Assembly (NCBI GenBank): GCA_965656935.1
Contig: CBFHMG010000002.1
Location: forward strand, 124,001-188,000
Direction of reading: 5' to 3'
DNA from: M30B80 sp965656935
GTDB taxonomy: Bacteria > Pseudomonadota > Alphaproteobacteria > Rhodobacterales > Rhodobacteraceae
DNA length: 64,000 bases
The position numbers were made by a program, and so were the translations under genes. How positions within the stretch are numbered: position 1 is the stretch's first letter; every line of letters starts with the position of its first letter. Shown piece by piece: positions 32,854 through 42,585 of this stretch. The notes under the pieces were generated by a model. The model had not been told where the DNA came from, searched no databases, and saw only the letters and a list, made by a program, of their open reading frames with translations.

Positions 32854-34248
32854 ATGCCAAGCGACGCAAGATTTGCCCTACCGGGTTCACCCGCGACCCC
32901 AATTCAATTGGTGGCCCCAGACGGTCTGGACAGCGTCATGGCTGATCTGCCCGCAGCACAATCTAATTGGGCACGGCAGACAGGGTTTTCAGCCGCTTTG
33001 GGCGAGGCCTGTTTGCTGCCCGATGGCGATGGCAGCATTGCCCTTGTCTTGATGGGCTTGGGCTCAGAGAAAAGCCAAAAGCGCAAGCGCTTTGCAATCG
33101 GCGCTGCCATAGCTGCTCTGCCAGAAGGCAGATATGAGCTTCAGGAAGGACGCGGTGACGAGCCCGATCTGAACGAGCTGGGTTTGGGCTATCTTCTCGC
33201 TCAATACCGCTTTGATCGGTATCACAGCCAATCCATGCCAAAGGCCAAGCTTGTTGCGCCAAGCGGTGTTGATATCGCGCGGCTGGAAGCCATCGCCGCA
33301 GGCGAAATGCTGACCCGTGATCTGATCAACACGCCCGCGCAAGACATGGGGCCAGACCAGCTGGAAGAGGCGATGAAGCGGCTTGCCGCACAACATGGCG
33401 GCACCGTCACCACTGTCAGAGGTGATGATCTTCTGGCCGAAAATTTCCCCATGATCCACGCTGTCGGTCGCGCCGCCGAACAAGCCCCCCGCCTTATCGA
33501 GATGACATGGGGCACAAGCGGCCCGTCGCTGTGTTTGGTGGGCAAGGGCGTTTGCTTCGACACGGGCGGTTTGAACCTCAAGCCGGGGGCCTCAATGGGG
33601 TTGATGAAAAAGGATATGGGGGGTGCCGCAACCGTTTTGGGCCTCGCGCATATGATCATGTCGCTTGGATTAAACCTACGCCTGCATGTGTTGGTGCCCG
33701 CCGTTGAAAACAATGTCAGCGGCAATGCCTTCCGACCTGGTGATATTCTGACAGCGCGAAATGGCAAAACCGTTGAAATCAACAACACGGATGCCGAAGG
33801 GCGGCTTGTTCTGGCCGATGCTTTGGCGCTGGCCTCAGAGGCTAAGCCTGACCTGATGGTTTGCATGGCAACCCTAACGGGGGCCGCGCGCGTGGCCGTC
33901 GGGCCTGATATCGCGCCTTTCTACACCGATGATGACAGCTTCGCCTCGGCGCTGAGCATGGCCGCGGACCGCGTCAAAGATCCGGTCTGGCGCATGCCCT
34001 TCCATGACCCTTACGAGACCATGATCGAACCCGGCATTGCGGATTTGGACAACGCGCCCTCAGGCGGAATGGCGGGGTCGATCACAGCCGCTTTGTTCTT
34101 GCGGCGCTTCGCGGTAGATAGCCCACGATTCGTCCATTTTGACATCTATGGATGGCAACGCGCGAACGCTCCCGCACGGCCCAAAGGCGGGGTCGGCCAA
34201 GCGTCACGCGCCATCCTTGATGCATTGCCCGAGGTGCTTGGTTTATGA
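32854..34248 (+). CDS. M17 leucyl aminopeptidase family protein
   Basis: A 464-residue cytosolic metallopeptidase. The di-metal site segments are VGKGVCFDTGGLNLKP, MKKDMGGAATVLG and the signature NNTDAEGRLVLADAL. It also carries TRDLINTPAQDMGP and the C-terminal FVHFDIYGWQRANAPARPKG. It removes N-terminal residues from peptides. It is shorter at the N-terminus than PepA, and the macro-like N-domain is divergent. The stop overlaps the start of the NlpC/P60 gene by four bases, which suggests the two act on the same peptides. Confidence 0.93.
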   Translation: MPSDARFALPGSPATPIQLVAPDGLDSVMADLPAAQSNWARQTGFSAALGEACLLPDGDGSIALVLMGLGSEKSQKRKRFAIGAAIAALPEGRYELQEGRGDEPDLNELGLGYLLAQYRFDRYHSQSMPKAKLVAPSGVDIARLEAIAAGEMLTRDLINTPAQDMGPDQLEEAMKRLAAQHGGTVTTVRGDDLLAENFPMIHAVGRAAEQAPRLIEMTWGTSGPSLCLVGKGVCFDTGGLNLKPGASMGLMKKDMGGAATVLGLAHMIMSLGLNLRLHVLVPAVENNVSGNAFRPGDILTARNGKTVEINNTDAEGRLVLADALALASEAKPDLMVCMATLTGAARVAVGPDIAPFYTDDDSFASALSMAADRVKDPVWRMPFHDPYETMIEPGIADLDNAPSGGMAGSITAALFLRRFAVDSPRFVHFDIYGWQRANAPARPKGGVGQASRAILDALPEVLGL

Positions 34249-35087
34249 ATGATTTCGACCCGCGGATTACGCCTGCAAATGAACGCGTGGCCCATACGTC
34301 TTTGATCGGCCTCGTGCCTGCCAAGAAATTCGTTGAAGGCCGCGCGATGGTCGTTCAACAACCGGTTGCGAATATCTCTCAGGAGCCTCAAGGCAATCGC
34401 GCCTCCCAACTTCTATTCGGAGAGACGTTCCTCGTTCTTGAAACTGTCGATGGCATGACCTTCGGGCAGGCCATGCGGGACGGGCAATGCGGCTATATTC
34501 CCGAGCGTGCTTTATCCAACCTCGTTGAGCCGACGCATTGGGTGGTCGCGCCTGCCACCCATCTCTACCCGCAAGCCAAGCTGAAAGCGCCTGCGGATGT
34601 CTCGATCTTTTTTGGCTCCCGCGTGGCTGTCACCCATGAGGGCAAAGACTATTGCCGCATCCATACGGGCCATCACATTCCGCGCGGGCATCTGATGAAA
34701 ACCACATCCCGCTTCTCAGATAGTGTTGGCGTGGCGGATCTTTTCTTGGGCACGCCTTATCTTTGGGGTGGCACCAGCCGCTGGGGTATTGATTGCTCGG
34801 GCCTGATACAGGCCGCGATGCTGGCCTGTGGCGTGCCCTGCCCCCGCGATAGTGACCAGCAGGAAGCCGTGCTTGGCGAAGAACTGGCCGAGGACGCGCC
34901 GCTGCGCAGGGGCGATCTGGTTTTCTGGAAAGGGCATGTCGGGATCATGTCGAGCGAGAGCATGTTGCTCCATGCCAATGCCCATCACATGGCCGTGGCC
35001 TATGAGCCCTTGGAAGAGGCCGAGGCGCGGATCAAAGCCAGCGGCGGCGGCCCGATCACCTCACGACGTCATGTGTTGATTGAATGA
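34245..35087 (+). CDS. NlpC/P60-family cysteine peptidase
   Basis: A 280-residue protein with SH3-like segments at about 25-150 and a C-terminal NlpC/P60 domain. The catalytic cysteine C184 lies in RWGIDCSGLIQAA, and the histidines H231 (WKGHVGIMS) and H243 (LLHANAHH) complete the triad. Related enzymes cleave gamma-D-glutamyl-diaminopimelate bonds in peptidoglycan peptides. No signal peptide is visible, so it may work in the cytoplasm on recycled murein peptides, in keeping with its coupling to the M17 aminopeptidase. That is an inference. Confidence 0.9.
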   Translation: MNDFDPRITPANERVAHTSLIGLVPAKKFVEGRAMVVQQPVANISQEPQGNRASQLLFGETFLVLETVDGMTFGQAMRDGQCGYIPERALSNLVEPTHWVVAPATHLYPQAKLKAPADVSIFFGSRVAVTHEGKDYCRIHTGHHIPRGHLMKTTSRFSDSVGVADLFLGTPYLWGGTSRWGIDCSGLIQAAMLACGVPCPRDSDQQEAVLGEELAEDAPLRRGDLVFWKGHVGIMSSESMLLHANAHHMAVAYEPLEEAEARIKASGGGPITSRRHVLIE

Positions 35088-35432
35088 TCAGTCCTGCACG
35101 GCGCGGATCAATTTCCGCTCGAGCACCCGCATAACCGCCTTGAGATCATTGCCGCGTTTGAGAATGCGCCCATCCATGCCGATAACCGCGTATTGGCCTT
35201 GCTTGGCGGCAAGTTTGGGGCGCTTTTCAACGGTATAGATCGGGTGCTCGGCCGTGCGCCTGAAAATCGAGAAGACAGCGACCTCACGCAGATGCGACAA
35301 GCCGTAATCGCGCCATTCGCCTGCGGCGACCATGCGCCCGTAAAGCTGCATGACGATCCCCAATTCACGCCGATCAAAGGCGATATTTTCGCGGATATTG
35401 GACGGGGCGAAGGGTTGATAATGAACCACCAT
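35088..35432 (-). CDS. DUF2794-family protein
   Basis: About 114 residues. The conserved pattern FDRRELGIVMQLYGRMVAAG, EWRDYGLSHL, FSIFRRTAEHPIYTVEKRPK and a closing LKRGNDLKAVMRVLERK matches DUF2794, a family confined to alphaproteobacteria with no known function. The ATG at 35432 (MVVHYQPFAP) is preferred; an upstream ATG would add about 17 residues. It begins downstream of ilvE on the same strand, beyond a terminator-like hairpin, and ends adjacent to the NlpC/P60 stop. Confidence 0.85.
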   Translation of the reverse strand: MVVHYQPFAPSNIRENIAFDRRELGIVMQLYGRMVAAGEWRDYGLSHLREVAVFSIFRRTAEHPIYTVEKRPKLAAKQGQYAVIGMDGRILKRGNDLKAVMRVLERKLIRAVQD

Positions 35433-35484
35433 ACCCCCGAGACTGGCCGTTGCCGCCGCGCAAATCAAGCGCGGAATGGGCAAA

Positions 35485-35509
35485 GGCCCTCCCGCATCGC
35501 GGGAAGGCC
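35485..35509 (-). terminator. terminator-like hairpin after ilvE
   Basis: GGCCCTCCCGC (35485-35495) pairs with GCGGGAAGGCC (35499-35509), 10 of 11 pairs, with a 3-base ATC loop. It sits just beyond the ilvE stop (minus strand), followed on that strand by only TTT. Confidence 0.65.
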
Positions 35510-35519
35510 CGATTTTTCA

Positions 35520-36389
35520 TCACGCACGAACAAGCGCGTCATAGGCTTTGGTGATGTCGCGGGTCATGGCGCCAACCTCGAAATTGTAATCGCCGATCTG
35601 GGCAACAGGCGTCACTTCGGCAGCTGAACCCGTAAGCCAGCATTGCTCGAAATCGGCCAGCTCGTCCGGCATGATCACACGTTCATGCACGGTGACATTC
35701 TGCTTTTCCAGCATGCCAATCACAGTCTGACGTGTGATGCCATTGAGAAAGCAATCCGCTTTGGGTGTATGAACCTCGCCATCCTTTACGAAGAAGATAT
35801 TGGCCCCTGTCGCTTCGGCCACATAACCGCGGAAATCCATAAAGAGCGCATCCGAGCAGCCTTTGGCCTCGGCCGCGTGCTTGGACATTGTGCAGATCAT
35901 ATAAAGACCCGAAGCCTTTGCATGAACGGGGATCGTCTCGGGGCTGGGGCGTTTCCATTTGGAGATGTCGAGCTTGGCACCCTTCATCTTCGCATCGCCG
36001 TAATAGCTGCCCCAAGCCCAAGCAACGACCGCCAAGCGCACTGGGTTGCGCGCGGATGAGACACCCATATCCTCGCCCGAGCCACGCCATGCAACCGCAC
36101 GAACATAGGCGTCACTCAGGTCATTTGCCTTCATGACTTCGTATTTCGCCGCTTCGATTTCATCGACTGTCCAAGGGATGGTGATATCCAGCATCTCGCC
36201 CGATTTCAGCAAACGCTCAGAATGGCGGCGGCTTTCGAAAATCTTGCCGCCATAGGCGCGCTCACCCTCGAATACCGACGAGGCGTAATGCATTGCATGG
36301 GTCAAAATATGCACATTGGCATCGCGCCAAGGCACCATTTTGCCATCCATCCATATCATTCCGTCGCGATCATCAAAGGTAGCGCTCAT
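35520..36389 (-). CDS. ilvE: branched-chain amino acid aminotransferase
   Basis: A 289-residue fold-type IV PLP enzyme. It has ILTHAMHYASSVFEGERAYG near the N-terminus, the PLP lysine in VHAKASGLYM, FMDFRGYVAEATGANIFFV and LNGITRQTVIGML. It performs the last step of leucine, isoleucine and valine synthesis, consistent with leuCDB and ilvA in the window. Two adjacent ATGs (36392 and 36389) follow GAGG; the second (MSATFDDRDG) is reported. It diverges from petP with about 170 bases between them. Confidence 0.94.
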   Translation of the reverse strand: MSATFDDRDGMIWMDGKMVPWRDANVHILTHAMHYASSVFEGERAYGGKIFESRRHSERLLKSGEMLDITIPWTVDEIEAAKYEVMKANDLSDAYVRAVAWRGSGEDMGVSSARNPVRLAVVAWAWGSYYGDAKMKGAKLDISKWKRPSPETIPVHAKASGLYMICTMSKHAAEAKGCSDALFMDFRGYVAEATGANIFFVKDGEVHTPKADCFLNGITRQTVIGMLEKQNVTVHERVIMPDELADFEQCWLTGSAAEVTPVAQIGDYNFEVGAMTRDITKAYDALVRA

Positions 36390-36561
36390 CATCCCGTCCT
36401 CGAAGTTTTTGCTGCAAAGCAGCGTGACATTTTTCCGATTATTACCCAACTATGGCCGATACGGACATAATGTTTCGTAAAACCTGCCATTCGCTAACAA
36501 TAGATTCTTGGAAAGTCAACAAGGCTGACATAAAGTGATGTCGGAGATGGAAGGGAGAACA

Positions 36562-37077
36562 ATGGCCGAGCGCGCTGGACAAAACGCAATGGGGAGCGGT
36601 GAGAGCCTCCTGTTCCTAACCGATGAACAATTGCGCCGCGGGATCGAGGCGATGTTCTTCGCCTATCGCGGCTTCACAGCCGATCCCGATCGTATCTTGG
36701 CAAATTATACCTATGGCCGCGCCCATCACCGCGCCATCCATTTCATCAAGCGCAGCCCTGGCACCACCGTCAATAACCTGCTGGCCATCCTCGGGGTGAC
36801 CAAGCAATCGCTCAACCGTGTGCTGCGCGCCCTGATCGAGGACGGTTTGGTCGAAAGCCGCGTCGGCAAGCGCGACAAACGCGAACGCCACCTGTTCCTG
36901 ACCGAAGAAGGGGCAGCGCTTGAGCGTGAATTATCCGAGGCACAGCGCAACCGCATGCGCGCCGCCTACAGGCAGGCAGGCCCTGATGCCGTTGCGGGGT
37001 TTCGCGCGGTGCTAGAACAGATGATGGACCCTGAAATGCGTAAACATTACGGAACCGGATCGGAGCAAGGCCCATGA
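36562..37077 (+). CDS. petP: MarR-family regulator PetP
   Basis: A 171-residue winged-helix protein: RAHHRAIHFIKRSPGTTVNN, the recognition helix region GVTKQSLNRVLRALIEDGLV and the wing VGKRDKRERHLFLTEEG. In Rhodobacter capsulatus PetP is encoded next to the response regulator PetR, and the same order is seen here with a four-base overlap. The start MAERAGQN at 36562 follows AAGGGAG at the right distance; two upstream ATGs are less well placed. The pair is the head of a six-gene run. Confidence 0.88.
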   Translation: MAERAGQNAMGSGESLLFLTDEQLRRGIEAMFFAYRGFTADPDRILANYTYGRAHHRAIHFIKRSPGTTVNNLLAILGVTKQSLNRVLRALIEDGLVESRVGKRDKRERHLFLTEEGAALERELSEAQRNRMRAAYRQAGPDAVAGFRAVLEQMMDPEMRKHYGTGSEQGP

Positions 37078-37787
37078 TCGACCCCGCCGCCCATCTGCTG
37101 ATCGTCGATGATGATGAACGCATTCGCAGCCTGCTGCAAAAATTCCTGATCAGGAACGGCTTCATCGCCACGATTGCGCGTGACGCGGCCCATGCACGGC
37201 GCTTGCTGGACGGGCTGGAATTCGACCTGATCGTGCTTGATGTGATGTTGCCGGGCGAAGATGGTGTCAGCCTGACCAAAGCATTGCGCGAGAAAATGAC
37301 CACACCCATCCTTTTGCTCACAGCCAAAGGCGAGGCAAATGAACGGATCGCAGGCTTAGAGGCGGGTGCCGATGATTACCTCACCAAACCGTTTGAACCC
37401 AAGGAATTACTGCTCAGGATCAATGCAATCCTGCGCCGTGTGCCACAGGTGAACGAGCCGCAGGGCACCCCAAAAGTGCTGCATCTGGGCGCGATCCGCT
37501 ATGATTTGGAACGCGGTGAAATGTGGGCAGGCCAAACCCCGTTGCGCCTGACCGCCACCGAGGCCGCCTTGATGCGGATTTTCGCCGCCTGCCCGAACGA
37601 GCCCGTCTCACGCCTGCAGTTGGTTGAAGACCTTGGCCGTGACAAAGGCGCTGGCAATGAGCAGGCGCAGGAACGCGCGGTAGATGTCCAAATCACGCGC
37701 CTGCGCCGCAAAATCGAGGCAGACCCGAAACAACCCCGTTATCTGCAAACAGTGCGCGGCGCGGGTTATATGCTCTCCCCTGATTGA
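37074..37787 (+). CDS. petR: response regulator PetR (OmpR family)
   Basis: A 237-residue protein with a receiver domain at 1-120 (acidic pocket D12-D14, phospho-acceptor D56 in LIVLDVMLPGEDG, T83, K105 in DDYLTKPFEP) and an OmpR-type winged helix at about 140-235 ending VDVQITRLRRKIEADPKQP and TVRGAGYM. No sensor kinase gene is adjacent. The upstream petP overlaps by four bases. In R. capsulatus petR is needed for growth; the target genes here are unknown, and petABC is not in the window. Confidence 0.92.
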   Translation: MIDPAAHLLIVDDDERIRSLLQKFLIRNGFIATIARDAAHARRLLDGLEFDLIVLDVMLPGEDGVSLTKALREKMTTPILLLTAKGEANERIAGLEAGADDYLTKPFEPKELLLRINAILRRVPQVNEPQGTPKVLHLGAIRYDLERGEMWAGQTPLRLTATEAALMRIFAACPNEPVSRLQLVEDLGRDKGAGNEQAQERAVDVQITRLRRKIEADPKQPRYLQTVRGAGYMLSPD

Positions 37788-37796
37788 GGGTTGGTC

Positions 37797-38729
37797 ATGG
37801 CAACTTTGCTCATCGAGAACCCCTCGGCCACCACTCATGTAACCCCTGAGGGCCATCCCGAACAGATCGCGCGGATCAAGGCTGTCACCGATGCTCTTGC
37901 CTCGGCCGATCATGATGCGCTTACCCGTATGGATGCCCCGATGGCGCAGCAGGACGACCTCGCCCTGTGCCACCCCCAGCATCATATTGATGCAATCAAA
38001 GGCGCGATCCCCGCTCAAGGCATGACCGCCCTCGACCCTGACACCCATGTCAGTGCCGGATCATGGGAGGCCGCTTTGAAAGGTGTGGGGGGCAATCTTC
38101 TTGCCGTTGATCAGGTGATGTCAGGCGCGGCGCGCAATGCCTTTGTCGCCACCCGCCCGCCTGGTCATCATTGTGAAACGGCAAAGCCGATGGGGTTTTG
38201 CCTGTTTGGCAATATCGCCATCGCCGCCCGCCACGCGATGGAGCGCCACCACCTGCAACGCGTGGCTGTTGTGGATTTCGACGTACATCACGGCAATGGC
38301 ACCCAAGATCTGCTCTGGGACGAGCCGCGCGCGCTGTTCATCTCATCGCACCAAATGCCGCTTTATCCTGGAACGGGCAGCCCGTCGGAGAGGGGCGGAT
38401 CGAATAATGTGCTTAATGTTGCACTTGCCCCGAACTCGAACGGCATGGCCATGCGGCAGGCCTATGAGATGCAGGTTTTTCCCCGCCTAGAGGCCTATGA
38501 ACCCGAACTGATTTTGATCTCGGCAGGGTTTGATGCTCATGCCGATGACCCTTTGGCCAATCTGAACTGGCAGGTCGAGGATTTTGTCTGGCTCACCAGA
38601 CGGATTTGCGAGGTCGCAAATATCCATTGCGAGGGGCGCGTGGTCTCGACTCTCGAAGGGGGCTATGATCTTTCTGCGCTGGCGGCTTGTGTCGCCGCGC
38701 ATGTGACTGAGTTGATGGAGCACGCCTGA
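37797..38729 (+). CDS. histone deacetylase-like (HDAC family) amidohydrolase
   Basis: A 310-residue class II HDAC-like enzyme. The zinc-site motifs are VATRPPGHHCE, VAVVDFDVHHGNGTQDL and LISAGFDAHADDPLA, plus RGGSNNVLNV and TLEGGYDL. Bacterial relatives include acetoin-utilisation AcuC, acetylpolyamine amidohydrolases and lysine deacetylases; the substrate here is not determined. The ATG at 37797 follows GAGGG, so it starts nine bases after petR. It overlaps xseB by one base. Confidence 0.9.
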   Translation: MATLLIENPSATTHVTPEGHPEQIARIKAVTDALASADHDALTRMDAPMAQQDDLALCHPQHHIDAIKGAIPAQGMTALDPDTHVSAGSWEAALKGVGGNLLAVDQVMSGAARNAFVATRPPGHHCETAKPMGFCLFGNIAIAARHAMERHHLQRVAVVDFDVHHGNGTQDLLWDEPRALFISSHQMPLYPGTGSPSERGGSNNVLNVALAPNSNGMAMRQAYEMQVFPRLEAYEPELILISAGFDAHADDPLANLNWQVEDFVWLTRRICEVANIHCEGRVVSTLEGGYDLSALAACVAAHVTELMEHA

Positions 38730-38974
38730 TGAGCGATGAAAAAGCGATCAAAGATATGAGCTTCGAGGATGCGATCCGCGAACTTGAAGCCGTGGTGAAC
38801 AAGCTTGATCGGGGCGATGTGGCGCTTGAGGAATCTATCGCTCTCTATGAGCGTGGTTCGGCCTTGAAACAGCGCTGTGAAGCCAAGCTGAAGGAAGCCG
38901 AGGAGAAGGTCGCCAAGATCACGCTCGACGGCAATGGCCAGCCCAATGGAACCACCCCTGTCGAGGGGCTGTGA
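38729..38974 (+). CDS. xseB: exodeoxyribonuclease VII small subunit
   Basis: An 81-residue helical protein with the XseB pattern MSFEDAIRELEAVVNKLDRG, ALEESIALYERGSALKQRCE and LKEAEEKVAKI. It pairs with XseA (not in this window) to degrade single-stranded DNA. The start is in a TGATG overlap with the HDAC-like gene, and the stop abuts the GTG of ispA. xseB-ispA-dxs is a widely conserved gene order. Confidence 0.95.
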   Translation: MSDEKAIKDMSFEDAIRELEAVVNKLDRGDVALEESIALYERGSALKQRCEAKLKEAEEKVAKITLDGNGQPNGTTPVEGL

Positions 38975-39841
38975 GTGTTTCAATCCGCGCTGACCGATGC
39001 TCAAGCTCAGATAGGTGAGTTTCTCGAGCAAAGCCTTACCAATCTTGGTGAGAACACCATCGCAGATGGGATGCGCTACGCCACAACTGGCGGCAAGCGC
39101 CTGCGCGGTTTTCTGGTGATTGAAACGGCGCGTCTGTTTGATGTGCCTGCCTCGCAATCCCTGTTTGCCGCCGCTGCCGTTGAATGCCTGCATGCCTATA
39201 GCCTTGTGCATGACGATCTGCCTTGCATGGATGATGACGACCTGCGCCGCGGCCAGCCGACCGTCCATAAGAAATGGGACGAGGCGACCGCCGTTTTGGT
39301 CGGCGATGCCTTGCAGGGTTTTGCTTTTGAATTGCTATCGCGTCGCGGCGCGGGCGATCCCACGCAGCGGATTGAATTGGTCCAGACCCTTGCCAAGGCT
39401 TCCGGGGCCGAAGGGATGGTTCTAGGTCAAGCCCAAGACATTGCCGCCGAGACAGCGGGGCGCGCCCTTACACTTGATGAAATCCGCGATTTACAGCGCA
39501 ACAAGACAGGTCAGCTGATTGAATGGCCCGCACGCGCAGGGGCCATTTTGGGCCGCGCGGACCCGCTGCCGCTGCTACAATATGCCAATGCCATCGGCCT
39601 TGCTTTCCAGATCGCCGACGACATCTTGGATGTTGAGGGCGATGCCGAAACGGCGGGCAAGGCGCTGAGGAAAGATGCGGATGCAGGCAAGGCCACCTTT
39701 GTATCCCTTATGGGCTTAGCGGGCGCAAAAGCCGAGGCGCAGGCCTTGGTCGAGCAGGCCGAAACTGCGCTTTCTTCCTATGGGGAAAAGGCCCAGACCT
39801 TGAAGGCGCTCGCGCGCTATATTATCGCCCGCGACAAGTAA
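38975..39841 (+). CDS. ispA: farnesyl diphosphate synthase / short-chain polyprenyl synthase
   Basis: A 288-residue polyprenyl synthase with both aspartate-rich motifs: DDLPCMDDDDLRRG at about 80-93 (first DDXXD type) and DDILDVEGD at about 215. TTGGKRLRGFLVIE is the IPP-binding lysine/arginine region. It condenses isopentenyl diphosphate with DMAPP/GPP to farnesyl diphosphate. It begins with GTG directly after the xseB stop, with GAGGGG eight bases upstream. dxs, which makes the pathway's first intermediate, is next. Confidence 0.95.
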   Translation: MFQSALTDAQAQIGEFLEQSLTNLGENTIADGMRYATTGGKRLRGFLVIETARLFDVPASQSLFAAAAVECLHAYSLVHDDLPCMDDDDLRRGQPTVHKKWDEATAVLVGDALQGFAFELLSRRGAGDPTQRIELVQTLAKASGAEGMVLGQAQDIAAETAGRALTLDEIRDLQRNKTGQLIEWPARAGAILGRADPLPLLQYANAIGLAFQIADDILDVEGDAETAGKALRKDADAGKATFVSLMGLAGAKAEAQALVEQAETALSSYGEKAQTLKALARYIIARDK

Positions 39842-39864
39842 TTGCGCCCAAGGGAGGGCCAGCC

Positions 39865-41784
39865 ATGAGCCAGCGACCAGATACACCGCTTCTTGACCGC
39901 GTCAAAACACCCGCTGATCTGAAACAGTTCAGCGACGGGGATCTGACGCGTCTGGCCCATGAATTGCGCGCCGAGACGATCAGCGCGGTCTCTGAGACGG
40001 GCGGCCATCTGGGCGCAGGGCTGGGTGTGGTTGAGCTGACCGTGGCACTTCATGCCGTGTTCGACGCCCCGCGCGACAAACTGATCTGGGATGTCAGCCA
40101 TCAATGCTACCCCCATAAAATCCTGACAGGGCGGCGCGACCGTATCCGCACCTTGCGGATGAAGGACGGGCTATCGGGTTTTACTAAACGCAGCGAAAGC
40201 CCCTATGACCCCTTTGGCGCGGCCCATAGCTCCACTTCTATCTCGGCGGCTTTGGGTTTTGCGGTGGCGCGTGATCTGGGCGGGGATAGCCCCACGGGCC
40301 ATGGCGATGCCATTGCGGTGATTGGCGATGGCTCGATCTCGGCGGGCATGGCTTATGAAGCGCTTAATAATGCAGGGCATTTGAAAAAGCGGCTGATCGT
40401 TATCCTGAATGACAATGAAATGAGCATCGCACCGCCAACAGGCGCGATGTCGGCCTATCTGTCGCGGCTATATGCGGGCGCCCCTTTTCAGGAGTTCAAG
40501 GCTGCTGCCAAAGGCGCGGTGTCCCTTCTGCCTGAACCGTTTCAGGAAGGCGCGCGGCGGGCCAAGGAATTGCTGAAATCCGTCACCGTTGGCGGCACCT
40601 TGTTCGAGGAGCTTGGCTTCTCCTATCTTGGTCCGATTGACGGCCATGACATGGAACAACTTCTCGCCGTTTTGCGCACCGTCAAAGACCGTGCCGATGG
40701 CCCTATCCTGATCCATGCGATCACCCAGAAGGGCAAAGGCTATGCCGAAGACCGCCCTGATCGCGGCCATGCTACGGCGAAATTCGATTTGGTCACCGGC
40801 AAGCAGCAAAAAGCCCCCTCCAATGCGCCCTCCTACACGAAAGTATTCGCGCAGTCTCTGATCAAAGAGGCCGAGGATGACAGCCATATCACCGCTGTGA
40901 CCGCCGCGATGCCCGATGGCACGGGGCTGAACCTCTTTGCGGAACGCTTTCCCAATCGCTGTTTTGATGTCGGCATCGCCGAGCAGCATGCCGTGACCTT
41001 TTCGGCGGGGATGGCGGCGGGCGGTCTCAAACCCTTCTGCGCGCTTTATTCGACTTTCCTGCAACGTGGCTATGATCAGGTTGTGCATGATGTTGCTATT
41101 CAACGCCTGCCTGTGCGCTTTGCAATTGATCGCGCAGGCTTGGTCGGGGCTGATGGCGCAACGCATGCGGGCAGCTATGACACGGCTTTCCTCACCAATC
41201 TTCCGGGTTTTGTGGTTATGGCCGCCGCGGATGAGGCCGAGCTTGTCCATATGGTGCGCACCGCCCTCGAGATTGACGACCGCCCGTCTGCCTTCCGCTT
41301 CCCGCGCGGCGAAGGTGTCGGCGTCGAGATGCCCGAGCGCGGCACAGCGCTTGAGATCGGCAAAGGCCGCATGATCGCTGAGGGCAATCGCGTTGCGATC
41401 CTGAGTTTCGGCACCCGCCTCAAAGAGGTCCGCGAGGCCGCAGAGGCGCTGGCCCAAAAAGGCATCACTCCGACCATCGCGGATGCGCGTTTTGCCAAGC
41501 CATTGGACCGCGAATTGATCCTTCAACTGGCCCGCCACCATGAGGCGCTGATCACCATCGAGGAAGGGGCCGTAGGCGGCTTTGGCTCGCATGTGGCGCA
41601 ATTGCTGGCCGAGGAAGGCGTCTTTGATACCGGGCTGAAATACCGTTCAATGGTCTTGCCCGATATCTTCATCGACCAAGCCAGCCCTGCAGATATGTAT
41701 GCCGTGGCCCAGATGAATGCCGACGATATCGAGGCCAAGGTGCTTTCAACCTTGGGTGTCGAGGTGATTGGGAAGCGCGCCTAG
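39865..41784 (+). CDS. dxs: 1-deoxy-D-xylulose-5-phosphate synthase
   Basis: A 639-residue ThDP enzyme that joins pyruvate and glyceraldehyde-3-phosphate, first step of the MEP isoprenoid pathway and precursor supply for thiamine and pyridoxal. Motifs in order: SETGGHLGAGLGVVELTVAL, DVSHQCYPHKILTGR, the ThDP motif VIGDGSISAGMAYEALNNAG to DNEMSIAPPTG, VGIAEQHAVTFSAG in the pyrimidine domain, and DRAGLVGADGATHAG. The length is typical. It is the last gene of the petP-dxs run and is convergent with the sodium channel gene, with a 4-base gap. Confidence 0.97.
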   Translation: MSQRPDTPLLDRVKTPADLKQFSDGDLTRLAHELRAETISAVSETGGHLGAGLGVVELTVALHAVFDAPRDKLIWDVSHQCYPHKILTGRRDRIRTLRMKDGLSGFTKRSESPYDPFGAAHSSTSISAALGFAVARDLGGDSPTGHGDAIAVIGDGSISAGMAYEALNNAGHLKKRLIVILNDNEMSIAPPTGAMSAYLSRLYAGAPFQEFKAAAKGAVSLLPEPFQEGARRAKELLKSVTVGGTLFEELGFSYLGPIDGHDMEQLLAVLRTVKDRADGPILIHAITQKGKGYAEDRPDRGHATAKFDLVTGKQQKAPSNAPSYTKVFAQSLIKEAEDDSHITAVTAAMPDGTGLNLFAERFPNRCFDVGIAEQHAVTFSAGMAAGGLKPFCALYSTFLQRGYDQVVHDVAIQRLPVRFAIDRAGLVGADGATHAGSYDTAFLTNLPGFVVMAAADEAELVHMVRTALEIDDRPSAFRFPRGEGVGVEMPERGTALEIGKGRMIAEGNRVAILSFGTRLKEVREAAEALAQKGITPTIADARFAKPLDRELILQLARHHEALITIEEGAVGGFGSHVAQLLAEEGVFDTGLKYRSMVLPDIFIDQASPADMYAVAQMNADDIEAKVLSTLGVEVIGKRA

Positions 41785-41788
41785 GGCG

Positions 41789-42568
<780 letters not shown>

Positions 42569-42585
42569 GTTGCCCCTCAGAACCT

